Assembly (NCBI RefSeq): GCF_024614185.1
Contig: NZ_JAHTLF010000016.1
Coordinates: 372,001-436,000, forward strand
DNA: 64,000 nt
Origin: Nocardioides carbamazepini
GTDB taxonomy: Bacteria > Actinomycetota > Actinomycetes > Propionibacteriales > Nocardioidaceae
Direction: 5' to 3'
A model generated the notes under the pieces. The model was given only the letters and a program-made list of their open reading frames with translations, searched no databases and was not told where the DNA came from. Positions 17,427 through 25,414 of this stretch are shown here, one piece after another (position 1 is the first letter of the stretch; each line of letters opens with the position of its first letter). Position numbers and translations under genes: made by a program.

Positions 17427-17498
17427 TCAGAGAAGGAGGACGCCTCCGTCGACCGGCACGCCGACACCGGTGACGTAGCGGGCGAGGGTCCCTGGCAA
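17427..17498 (-). pseudogene. C-terminal remnant of an SDR gene
   Basis: On the minus strand the stretch ends with the amino acids ARYVTGVGVPVDGGVLLL and a stop, which is the standard C-terminus of short-chain dehydrogenases (YVTG...VDGG). No start or Rossmann part is present upstream. It is a 3' stub left by a deletion or recombination between regions B and C. It explains part of the 305-base gap 17387-17691; the rest shows no clear structure apart from a short open frame at 17573. Confidence 0.65.
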
Positions 17499-17572
17499 GT
17501 CTCCACGTCGCTCCGCCTTCTGCCCCTCAGAATTCCCTGTCCCGCCCCTGTGCTGTCAGCGACCGTTGCCGC

Positions 17573-17674
17573 ATGACTTCGATGGACACCCCCGTGCGGT
17601 TGGCGGCGATTCCCGGACCGGCCGGCCGTCCGCACACCCTGACCGACGTCCCGGACCTCGGTCCGTGGCTCTGA
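17573..17674 (+). other. Possible 33-codon upstream open frame
   Basis: ATG 17573 opens a 33-codon frame (begins MTSMDTPVRLAAIPG, ends DLGPWL) that stops 17 bases before the monooxygenase start. There is no convincing ribosome binding site. It may be a leader peptide, a remnant, or chance. I do not recognise the sequence. Confidence 0.2.
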
Positions 17675-17691
17675 CCGCGGGAGGAACCCCC

Positions 17692-18954
17692 ATGAGCACG
17701 ACATCGACCCCGGACGTCATCATCGTCGGCGGCGGAATCGGCGGCCTCAGCACCGCCTTCGCGCTGACCCGGCGCGGCCTCGCGGTCCGCGTCCTCGAGC
17801 AGGCCCCCTCCTTCGGCGAGGTCGGCGCGGGCATCCAGCTGGCGCCCAACTGCACGCGGATCCTCGGCGACTACGGTCTGCTCGACGAGGCCAAGGAGCT
17901 CGGGGTGGTGCCGACGGCCATGGTCATGCGCGACGCGGTCGACGCGACCGAGCTGACGCGTCTCGATCTCGTCGACCTGGAGCGGCGCTACGGCTTCCCC
18001 TACCTGGTCATCCACCGCAGCGATCTGCACGCCCTGCTCCTGCGGGCCTGCCAGCGGGTCGGGGTCGAGCTGGTCACGGAGGCCCACGCGACGTCGTACG
18101 AGAACACGGATGCGGGAGCCCGTGTGATGCTAGCGAACGGCGGCGTCCACGAGGCCGGCGTCGTGATCGCGGCCGACGGCCTGCACTCCGTGGCCCGAAG
18201 GCTCCTGGTGGACGACGAGCCGGTCTCGTCGGCCTACGTCGCCTATCGCGGCACGGTCCCGGTCGCGGAGACGGCCCAGCGGGCGATCGACCTCTCCGAG
18301 GTGGTCGTGTACGTCGGCCCGGGCTGTCACTTCGTCCACTACGGCCTGCGCGGCGGCGAGCTGCTCAACCAGGTCGCCGTCTTCGAGTCGCCCAAGGCCC
18401 TGGCCGGCGACGAGGACTGGGGCACGCCCGACGAGCTCGACGCCGCCTTCGCAGCCACCTGCGACGCCGTCCGCGACGGTGTCCCCCACATGTGGCGGGA
18501 CAAGTGGTGGCGCATGTACGACCGCGACCCGATCATGAATTGGGTGCACGGCCGGATCGCACTGCTCGGCGACGCCGCGCACCCGCCGCTGCAGTACATG
18601 GCACAGGGCGCGATCATGGCGATCGAGGATGGCTGGGTGCTGGCCGAGCACGTCGGCCGCCATCGCGCTGCGGACGGGAGCGTCGAGTGGGGCGCCGTCC
18701 TCGCGGCGTACGAGGCGGTGCGTCCCGAGCACTGCCGGCGGGTCCTCGCCACGGCCCGGGCGTGGGGGGAGCTGTGGCACCTCGATGGGACGCCTCGGCT
18801 CCAGCGCAACGTCCTGCTCAAGGCCCGTGACATCCACGACTACGCCTACACCGACTGGATCTATGGCCCGACCGCCTTGGTTCCCGAGGACGAGCCGGCG
18901 ATGTACCCGCTCATGCCGCTCTCGGCCGCGGCGGACGTGGCTGGCGTCGGCTGA
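17692..18954 (+). CDS. FAD-dependent aromatic monooxygenase (salicylate/3-hydroxybenzoate 6-hydroxylase type)
   Basis: A 420-residue class A flavoprotein monooxygenase. GGGAGGAA precedes ATG 17692. The FAD-binding GxGxxG (VGGGIGGLSTAFAL, about residue 11), the later NAD(P)H/FAD DG motif (VVIAADGLHS, about 158) and the GD motif (IALLGDAAHPPLQYMAQGA, about 288) are all present. Relatives hydroxylate salicylate, 3-hydroxybenzoate or N-heteroaromatic acids using NAD(P)H and O2. The QYMAQGA variant after the GD motif is common in the 3-hydroxybenzoate 6-hydroxylase/salicylate hydroxylase group. Likely paired with the aldehyde dehydrogenase downstream. Confidence 0.88.
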   Translation: MSTTSTPDVIIVGGGIGGLSTAFALTRRGLAVRVLEQAPSFGEVGAGIQLAPNCTRILGDYGLLDEAKELGVVPTAMVMRDAVDATELTRLDLVDLERRYGFPYLVIHRSDLHALLLRACQRVGVELVTEAHATSYENTDAGARVMLANGGVHEAGVVIAADGLHSVARRLLVDDEPVSSAYVAYRGTVPVAETAQRAIDLSEVVVYVGPGCHFVHYGLRGGELLNQVAVFESPKALAGDEDWGTPDELDAAFAATCDAVRDGVPHMWRDKWWRMYDRDPIMNWVHGRIALLGDAAHPPLQYMAQGAIMAIEDGWVLAEHVGRHRAADGSVEWGAVLAAYEAVRPEHCRRVLATARAWGELWHLDGTPRLQRNVLLKARDIHDYAYTDWIYGPTALVPEDEPAMYPLMPLSAAADVAGVG

Positions 18955-19058
18955 CCCGACTTCTGCGGTGGGGAAAGTACTCCCGGTCAGATTCTGTCCT
19001 GCGCGAAGGTAGGACGGCACCGGGCGTCCGGCCCGCGGCTCTGCTTGTGGAGGAAGAG

Positions 19059-20567
19059 ATGAACCGAGCTATGTCCGTCCCCGAAGTCCGTGCGCCCCGT
19101 GCTCGCTCGGCTGAGATCGCCGCGCTGGTCGGGCGCGACTGGCGGCTCCTGATCGGCGGCGCGCTGGTTCCGGCCACGGCGGGGGCGACCTTCTCGGTGA
19201 GCGATCCGTTCACCCAGGAGGTCATCGCGGAGGTGCCCGATGCCGCGCCGGCCGATGTCGACCGCGCGGTCGAGGCGGCCGCGGCGGCACTGCCGGGGTG
19301 GCGGGCGACGACGGCGCTGCGCCGGGCCGAGCTGGTCCGGCAGTTCGCCGATCTGGTCGAGGAGCACGGCGAGGAGCTGGCGCTGCTCGACACCGTCGAC
19401 GCCGGCTCACCGATCTCGAACGCGCGCTTCGACGTCGAGATCGCCCTCGGACAGATGCGGATGTATGCCGGATTCGCGCTGGAGATGAAGGGGGCGACCA
19501 TCCCGGCGAGCGCGAACCTCCACCTGACGGTGCGCGAGCCGGTCGGCGTGGTCGCGAAGATCTTCCCCTACAACCACCCGCTGATGTTCGCCTGCCGGAT
19601 GGCGGCCCCGCTCGTGGCCGGCAACCCGGTCGTGGTCAAGCCACCGGAGGCCGCACCGCTCTCGACGCTGCGCCTGGCCGAGCTGGCCGACCAGGTGTTC
19701 CCTCCGGGGGTCGTCAACGTCGTCGTCGGCGACGGGCCGGAGGTGCCCGACCGGATCGTGCGGCACCCGGCGGTACGCCGGATCGGCTTCATCGGCTCCG
19801 AGCCGACCGGTCGCGCGATCCAGCGCGCCGCGGCCGAGAGCGGCGTCAAGCAGGTGACCCTCGAGCTCGGCGGCAAGAACGCGATGGTCGTCTTCGAGGA
19901 CGCCGACCTGGAGAAGGCGGCGGCCGGGGCGGTCGCCGGCATGAACTTCACCTGGTCGGGGCAGTCCTGCGGCTCCAACTCCCGGCTGCTCGTGCACCGC
20001 TCGCTGCACGACCGGCTCGTCGACCGGGTCGTCGCGCTGGTGGAGGCGCGCACCGTCGCCGATCCGCTCACGGAGGGCTCGGAGCAGGGCACGATGATCA
20101 ACCGCGCCCAGTTCGACAAGTCGATGGCCTACCTCGACGTGGCGCGCGAGGAGGGGGCGGTGGTTCGGACCGGTGGGGGTCGCCCCGCCGGCGAGGAGTT
20201 CGCCGACTCGCTCTTCGTGGCGCCGACAGTGCTGGTCGACGTCGCCCCTGGATCCCGGATCGCCCGCGAGGAGGTCTTCGGCCCGCTGCTCTCGGTGATC
20301 CCCTTCGACACCGAGGACGAGGCGGTCGCGATCGCCAACAGTGTCGAGTACGGCCTCACCGGCAGCGTCTGGACCAAGGACCTCGACCGGGCGGTGCGCG
20401 TCGCCCGGGCGCTGGAGGCCGGATTCGTCTGGGTGAACGGCTCGTCCCAGCACTTCCTCAACGTCCCCTACGGCGGCGTCAAGGCGTCGGGCGTGGGCGG
20501 CAAGGAGGAGTGCCTGGAGGAGCTGCTCTCCTATACCGAGGAGAAGGTCATCAACATCATGGTGTGA
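19059..20567 (+). CDS. Aldehyde dehydrogenase (NAD(P)+)
   Basis: A 502-residue aldehyde dehydrogenase. The cofactor region (FPYNHPLMFACRMAAPLVAGNPVVVKP, positions about 170-197), the catalytic Glu in TLELGGKN (about 267) and the Cys in SGQSCGSNSR (about 301) are present. It oxidises an aldehyde to a carboxylate. ATG 19059 is preferred over GTG 19047 because GGAGG (19049-19053) lies five bases before it. It is 104 bases downstream of the monooxygenase and convergent with the IclR gene. The gap before it contains TTCTGC and a GTCCT-N10-AGGAC inverted repeat (18996-19015). Confidence 0.92.
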   Translation: MNRAMSVPEVRAPRARSAEIAALVGRDWRLLIGGALVPATAGATFSVSDPFTQEVIAEVPDAAPADVDRAVEAAAAALPGWRATTALRRAELVRQFADLVEEHGEELALLDTVDAGSPISNARFDVEIALGQMRMYAGFALEMKGATIPASANLHLTVREPVGVVAKIFPYNHPLMFACRMAAPLVAGNPVVVKPPEAAPLSTLRLAELADQVFPPGVVNVVVGDGPEVPDRIVRHPAVRRIGFIGSEPTGRAIQRAAAESGVKQVTLELGGKNAMVVFEDADLEKAAAGAVAGMNFTWSGQSCGSNSRLLVHRSLHDRLVDRVVALVEARTVADPLTEGSEQGTMINRAQFDKSMAYLDVAREEGAVVRTGGGRPAGEEFADSLFVAPTVLVDVAPGSRIAREEVFGPLLSVIPFDTEDEAVAIANSVEYGLTGSVWTKDLDRAVRVARALEAGFVWVNGSSQHFLNVPYGGVKASGVGGKEECLEELLSYTEEKVINIMV

Positions 20568-20596
20568 GGCGGTGGCCGGCGCCGGCGCCGCGAGGG

Positions 20597-21388
20597 TCAG
20601 AGCCCGAGGGCGGCGATGTCCACCTGCAGGTCGTGCTGGCTGGCCATGATCAGCTGGATCGACTCCGGCGCGAGCAGCTCGGTGAAGCGCGCCGACGGGG
20701 CCGACACCGACATGGAGGCGATCGCGCGGCCGGTCGCGTCGCGCAGGGGTACGGCGATCGCGCTGACCCCCTTCTCGGTCTTCTGGTTGGTGGTCGCGAA
20801 GCCGTTGCGCCGGCAGGCCCGGAGCTCTCGGAGCAGCGCGGCGAGATCGCGGTCGCCGAGGGCGTCGCCCATCGCGTCGGCACCCTCGCTCTGATAGAGC
20901 CTGCGCAGGGTGTCGTCCGCCAGGTCGGCGAGCAGCGCCTTGCCGCCGGCCGAGGTGCTGGCCGGCAGCACCGCACCCATGCGCGACACGATCCGCAGCG
21001 TGCGGTTGCCCTCCTGGCTCCACAGGAAGTGGATCTTGGTCCCGACCCGGACGACGAGGTTCGCCGTCTCGCCTGTGCGGTTCGACATCAGCTCGAGGTG
21101 CGGAACGGAGACGTCGCGCAGCTGCCGGGTCCAGGACAGGCCGACCGGGCCGACACCCAGCGCGAGGCCGGGCCGGTAGGCCTTGGACTCGTCCTGCACC
21201 GCGAAGCCGTGGAAGACGAGCATCGACATCAGCCGGTGGACGGTGGACTCGGCGACGCCGAGGTCGCGGGCCGCCGTGCGCAGCCGCAGCTCGCCGTGGT
21301 CGCGCAGCATCTGGATCAGCCGCAGGGCGCGGTCGACCGAGGAGACCATGTAGGCCGGCACTTCTCGCGACTTCTCAGGCTTCTGCAT
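20597..21388 (-). CDS. IclR family transcriptional regulator
   Basis: A 263-residue regulator on the minus strand. The winged-helix region (RTAARDLGVAESTVHRLMSM, about residues 37-56) and the GAF-like effector domain (NGFATTNQKTEKGVSAIAVP) are typical of IclR. ATG at 21388 is preferred over a TTG at 21439. A perfect inverted repeat covers this start (21380-21396), which suggests autorepression. The gene is divergent from the ribose-type importer at 21571 and convergent with the aldehyde dehydrogenase, so it could control either. Confidence 0.92.
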   Translation of the reverse strand: MQKPEKSREVPAYMVSSVDRALRLIQMLRDHGELRLRTAARDLGVAESTVHRLMSMLVFHGFAVQDESKAYRPGLALGVGPVGLSWTRQLRDVSVPHLELMSNRTGETANLVVRVGTKIHFLWSQEGNRTLRIVSRMGAVLPASTSAGGKALLADLADDTLRRLYQSEGADAMGDALGDRDLAALLRELRACRRNGFATTNQKTEKGVSAIAVPLRDATGRAIASMSVSAPSARFTELLAPESIQLIMASQHDLQVDIAALGL

Positions 21389-21396
21389 CCCAGAAG
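21380..21396. promoter_or_regulatory. Inverted repeat CTTCTG-N5-CAGAAG over the IclR start
   Basis: Perfect 6-bp arms with a 5-bp spacer overlap the start codon of the IclR gene. A further TTCTGC lies at 21411-21416 and another at 18961-18966 before the aldehyde dehydrogenase. Candidate IclR operator; inference from position and symmetry. Confidence 0.5.
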
Positions 21397-21441
21397 TATC
21401 TGGTCTTGGTTTCTGCAAGGCAACACAGTTGAGGAGCAAGC

Positions 21442-21455
21442 GTGACGGGCGTCAC
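21442..21455. promoter_or_regulatory. Palindrome GTGACG-GG-CGTCAC in divergent promoter region
   Basis: A 14-bp perfect palindrome in the 182-base region between the IclR gene (-) and the importer permease (+). It is a plausible second regulator site for the importer/HyuAB operon. No clear -10 could be assigned. Confidence 0.4.
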
Positions 21456-21570
21456 TCCGTTGGTCCGGGCCGATCACGGCCGCCCACGGACGTCCGTGCC
21501 GCTTGCTCTCGGGACGCCCACCACCACGGACGGATGACGTCGCGTGCCCACGAAGGAACGAGGTACCTCG

Positions 21571-22638
21571 ATGGACAACGGCACCCCGCTCGGTGCGTCC
21601 ACGACGCTGCCGGTGCGCCCCGAGCCCGCCGCGCAGGCACCGTCGGCACCGGACACCCCCCGCGCCCCGCGGCGCCGCAGCGCCGGATGGCGCTCGCTCG
21701 GCTACCGCTACGGCATCGTCGCTGTCTGGGCCGTCGAGATCGCCGTCTTCGCCGCGCTGGCGCCCGATACCTTCCCGACGGCGGCCAATGTCACGTCGCT
21801 GCTGAGCTCGCAGGCGGTGCTCCTCATGCTCGCCCTGGCGCTCGTCCCCACCCTGGTCACCGGCGAGATCGACCTCTCGATCGCCGGCACGATGACGGTG
21901 GCCGCCACCGTGACCGCCCAGCTCAACGCGGTCGAGGGACTCAACGTCTGGCTCGCCGTCCTGGCCGGTCTCGGCGCCGCGGTCGCGGTCGGCCTGGTCA
22001 ACGCCTTCCTCGCGGTGAGGATCGGGGTCGAGAGCATCATCGTCACGCTCGGCATGGGCACCTTGCTGGTCGGACTGTCGGTGTGGCTGAGCGACTCCCT
22101 GACGATCAGTGGTGTCTCGCCCGACCTCGGCAACCTCCTGAACACCCAGCTGCTGCGGGTCAACACGGCCTTCTTCCTCGCGATCGGCGTCGGTGTGGCG
22201 ATGTGGTTCGTCTACCGCCACACCGTCTTCGGCCGCGGCGCGGTCTTCGTCGGCAAGAACGCCGAGGTCGCGCGGCTCTCCGGTCTGCCGGTCAGCCGGA
22301 TCAAGGTGCTCAGCTTCGTCGGCACGGCCTTCCTGGCGGGTGCCGCCGGCATCCTCGTGGTCGGGATCGCGGGCGGCCTCCAGCCCACGTCGCTGCAGAC
22401 CCTGCTGCTGCCCGCCTTCGCCGCGGCCTTCCTCGGCTCCGCGATCGTGGAGCCCGGCACCTCCAACCCGATCGGCACCATGGTCGCCGTCCTCTTCCTC
22501 GCGACGGGGATCAGCGGTCTCGTGCTGGTCGGCATGGACCCCTGGATCCGCGACGTGTTCTACGGCGCCGCCGTCGTGGTCGCCGTCACCGTCTCGCGCA
22601 TCGCCGCGATGGCCGCCCCCTCTGCGGGGCGTCCGTGA
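21571..22638 (+). CDS. Sugar-type ABC importer permease (RbsC-like)
   Basis: A 355-residue membrane protein of the ribose/xylose/autoinducer-2 permease family, with a 45-residue Pro/Arg-rich cytoplasmic start and about eight to ten hydrophobic segments. The family motifs are visible: ALVPTLVTGEIDLSIAG (about 92) and the cytoplasmic loop HTVFGRGAVFVGKNAEVARLSG (about 217), where G-x-N-x-x-A-A/R-x-x-SG contacts the ATPase. ATG 21571 follows a GAGG seven bases upstream. In this cluster the permease gene comes first, before the binding protein and ATPase. Confidence 0.88.
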   Translation: MDNGTPLGASTTLPVRPEPAAQAPSAPDTPRAPRRRSAGWRSLGYRYGIVAVWAVEIAVFAALAPDTFPTAANVTSLLSSQAVLLMLALALVPTLVTGEIDLSIAGTMTVAATVTAQLNAVEGLNVWLAVLAGLGAAVAVGLVNAFLAVRIGVESIIVTLGMGTLLVGLSVWLSDSLTISGVSPDLGNLLNTQLLRVNTAFFLAIGVGVAMWFVYRHTVFGRGAVFVGKNAEVARLSGLPVSRIKVLSFVGTAFLAGAAGILVVGIAGGLQPTSLQTLLLPAFAAAFLGSAIVEPGTSNPIGTMVAVLFLATGISGLVLVGMDPWIRDVFYGAAVVVAVTVSRIAAMAAPSAGRP

Positions 22639-22679
22639 GCTCGGGCCACAACCCACCTCACCATTCCAAGGAGAAGTCG

Positions 22680-23837
22680 ATGTCCTCAGCACCACGGACC
22701 GCCGGCAGGGTCGCCGCGGCCCTGTCCGCCGCCGGCCTGACCGCGGCGCTCGCCGCCTGCACCACGCCCGCCGACACCGCGAGCGGCGGCACCGGCGGGG
22801 ACGTCCCCCAGGCCGTCACCGACAACGTCGCCGCGCACACCGGCCCGGTCGAGGCGTCGTACGCCGGTCCGGCCTTCGACGTCAGCGCGCTGCGCGGCAA
22901 GACCGTGTGGTGGGTGACGCAGTACGCCGGCAACCCGTTCCTCGCCAGCATCGGTCGCAACCTCACCGAGGCGCTGGGCAGTGTCGGTGTCGAGGTCACC
23001 ACCTGCGACGGCAAGGGCAACCCGGTCGACGCGAACGCCTGCATCCAGCAGGGGATCGCGCAGGGCGCCGACGCGATCCAGGTGGACGGCCCCGAGCCGG
23101 CGACCTACGCCGAGTCGCTGACCGCTGCCGAGAAGGCGGGCATCCCGGTGCTGTCCGGAGCCGCGGTCGACGTCACCACCACCGACCTGGCCGACGGCCT
23201 GGCGGGCCAGACCAGCCAGCCGTTCGGCCTCACCGGCGAGCTGGCCGCGGACTGGATCGTCAAGGACTCCGGCGGCAAGGCCGACGTCCTCTTCCTCACG
23301 ACGCCGGACGTCGTCGGCTCGGTCTCGGAGCAGGAGGCGTTCGAGGCGCGGATCGAGGAGACCTGCCCGGACTGCTCGCTGACGGTCAAGGGCGTCACGC
23401 TGGCCAACTGGGCCAACGACCTCGGGACCACCACCAGCTCGGAGCTGGTGAAGAACCCGGAGCTCACCTACGTCGTGCCGGCCTTCGACCCGATGACCCA
23501 GTTCACCAACCCGGCGATCCTGCAGGCCGGCCGCAGCGACGTGAAGGTCGTGACCGTCAACGGCAACCTGCCCTTCCTGCAGGAGCTGGCGAAGGGCTCG
23601 TCGATCAAGGCGATGGTCGGCATCGACCTCGACGCGCTGGCCCACCTCGAGGCCGACCAGCTGCTGCGCGCCATGGCGGGCCAGGACACGCTGCCCGACG
23701 TCGTCGCGCCGGTGCGGATCTTCGACCAGGACAACGTCGGGGACCTGGACCTGGAGGCGGCCGCCGCCGACGACGGCTCGTGGTACGCCGGCAGCGGCGC
23801 CTACGCCGACCTGTTCGCCGGACTCTGGGAGCAGTGA
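22680..23837 (+). CDS. Sugar-type ABC importer substrate-binding lipoprotein
   Basis: A 385-residue exported lipoprotein. A signal peptide with lipobox LAAC sits at about residues 18-27 after a basic N-terminus; AAGGAGAAG precedes ATG 22680. The mature part has the periplasmic-binding-protein type I pattern (VWWVTQYAGNPFLASIGRNL and CIQQGIAQGADAIQVDGPEP), as in RbsB/xylose-binding relatives that take up pentoses, polyols, autoinducer-2 or other polar molecules. The ligand is not evident. It is followed by its ATPase. Confidence 0.88.
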   Translation: MSSAPRTAGRVAAALSAAGLTAALAACTTPADTASGGTGGDVPQAVTDNVAAHTGPVEASYAGPAFDVSALRGKTVWWVTQYAGNPFLASIGRNLTEALGSVGVEVTTCDGKGNPVDANACIQQGIAQGADAIQVDGPEPATYAESLTAAEKAGIPVLSGAAVDVTTTDLADGLAGQTSQPFGLTGELAADWIVKDSGGKADVLFLTTPDVVGSVSEQEAFEARIEETCPDCSLTVKGVTLANWANDLGTTTSSELVKNPELTYVVPAFDPMTQFTNPAILQAGRSDVKVVTVNGNLPFLQELAKGSSIKAMVGIDLDALAHLEADQLLRAMAGQDTLPDVVAPVRIFDQDNVGDLDLEAAAADDGSWYAGSGAYADLFAGLWEQ

Positions 23838-23842
23838 GTCCG

Positions 23843-25390
23843 ATGGGGGCGGTCATCGAGCTGCGCGACGTGCGCAAGTCGTACGTGCCGGGCGTCCCGG
23901 TGCTGCAGGGCGTCGACCTCGACGTCCGCGCCGGTGAGGTGACCGCGCTCGTCGGGGCCAACGGCAGCGGCAAGTCCACGCTGGTGAAGATCCTCAGCGG
24001 CTACCACGAGCCCGACCGCGGCTCGCGGATCCGCTTCGGCGAACGGCTCGTGGAGGGGCACATCCATCCGGCCCGCGCCCGCGCCGCCGGGGTCCGCTTC
24101 GTTCACCAGGAGTCACGGATGGTGGCCGGGATGTCGGTCCTGGAGAACCTCCTGGTCGACCGCCTCGGCACCGCCTCGCTCGGCCGGCTGGACTGGCCGG
24201 CCGAGCGGCGCCGGGCCCAGGCCTTCCTCGACGAGCACGGCATCGACGTCGACGTCCGTGACGACGCGGGCGCGATCACGCTGGCCGACGCGGCCAAGAT
24301 CGCGATCGCCCGGGCCGCCGACCCCGCGAGCGACACCGACCTCCGGGCGCTGATCCTCGACGAGCCGACCGCCGCGCTGGGCCGCGACGACGCCGCCGAG
24401 ATGCTCGACTGGGTCCGCACCCTGGCGCGCGGCCGCGACGTCGGCGTCCTGTTGATCGGCCACCGGCTCGAGGAGATCCTCGCGACCGCCGACCGCGTCG
24501 CGGTCCTCCGCAACGGCAGGATCGTCGCCGACACCCCGGTGACCGAGCTCGATCACGACCGGCTGGTCGAGCAGATCGTCGGCAGGGCGATCGACGCGTA
24601 CTACCCCGAGCGGGGCGCCGAGACGGGGCAGTCCGTGCTCCAGGTGCGCGACCTGCGCGGCGGGGCGGTGCGAGGGCTCTCGTTCTCGGTCGCGGCGGGG
24701 GAGGTGCTGGGCATCACCGGCCTCCCGGGCTCCGGCTTCGAGGACGTGCCCTACCTCCTCATGGATCCCCGGTCCGGTGCGGGCGGCGAGCTGACGTTGG
24801 CCGGTCGGGAGATCCGGGTCGCGACGACACCGGTCCGGGCCCGGGTGCAGGCGGGGCTCGCCCTCGTGCCTGCCGACCGCAAGCGACGGGGCCTGGCCAC
24901 GTCGGTGTCGGTCGCGGGCAACATCGGGCTGCCCCACCTCCGGCGGTTCCGGAGGTGGCCCGGCCTGAGCGCCCGCGCCGAGCACCGGCTCGCCGGCGAC
25001 GTCGTCCACGAGTACGGCGTCTCGCCGGCCGATCCGGACGCGGTCACCGGCAGTCTCAGCGGCGGCAACCAGCAGAAGGTCGTCATCGGCAAGTGGATGT
25101 CGACCCGGCCGCGGGTGCTCGTCGTCCACGAGCCCACCCAGGCCGTCGATGTCGGCGCCAAGGCCGAGATCTTCCGACTTCTCGCCGACGCGGCCGCGGA
25201 CGGCATGGCTGCCGTCATCGTCAGCGTCGAGTACGACGACCTCGCCCATCTGTGCGACCGGGTGCTCGTCATCGGGTCCGGTCGGATCGTCGCCGAGCTC
25301 GCCGGCGACGCGCTCGGACCGGAGTCGCTCGCCACCGCCGCCTACCGCTCGGGGATCGAACCCCTCGCCGAGCCGGCCTCCATGCGTTGA
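23843..25390 (+). CDS. Sugar-type ABC importer ATPase with two nucleotide-binding domains (RbsA-like)
   Basis: A 515-residue duplicated ATPase. Domain 1 has Walker A (GANGSGKST, about residue 35) and Walker B (ALILDEPTAALG), but its signature region is ITLADAAK rather than the LSVG/LSGGQ form. Domain 2 has a degenerate Walker A (GLPGSGFEDV) and a good signature (LSGGNQQKV), which is the normal asymmetry of the RbsA family. ATG 23843 is preferred to GTG 23834 since GGGAG at 23827 is too close to the latter. Confidence 0.9.
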   Translation: MGAVIELRDVRKSYVPGVPVLQGVDLDVRAGEVTALVGANGSGKSTLVKILSGYHEPDRGSRIRFGERLVEGHIHPARARAAGVRFVHQESRMVAGMSVLENLLVDRLGTASLGRLDWPAERRRAQAFLDEHGIDVDVRDDAGAITLADAAKIAIARAADPASDTDLRALILDEPTAALGRDDAAEMLDWVRTLARGRDVGVLLIGHRLEEILATADRVAVLRNGRIVADTPVTELDHDRLVEQIVGRAIDAYYPERGAETGQSVLQVRDLRGGAVRGLSFSVAAGEVLGITGLPGSGFEDVPYLLMDPRSGAGGELTLAGREIRVATTPVRARVQAGLALVPADRKRRGLATSVSVAGNIGLPHLRRFRRWPGLSARAEHRLAGDVVHEYGVSPADPDAVTGSLSGGNQQKVVIGKWMSTRPRVLVVHEPTQAVDVGAKAEIFRLLADAAADGMAAVIVSVEYDDLAHLCDRVLVIGSGRIVAELAGDALGPESLATAAYRSGIEPLAEPASMR

Positions 25391-25414
25391 ACTAGGAATC
25401 GAAGGAACCGAGGA

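Noticed and set aside
20568..20596. GC-rich repeat GCCGGC-GCCGGC as a terminator between the aldehyde dehydrogenase and IclR genes
   Set aside because: It is short, overlaps coding ends, and has no T-run; GC repeats like this are frequent by chance in this DNA.
21388..21439. TTG 21439 as the IclR start
   Set aside because: The extra 17 residues are not typical, and the ATG at 21388 fits family length and the operator position.
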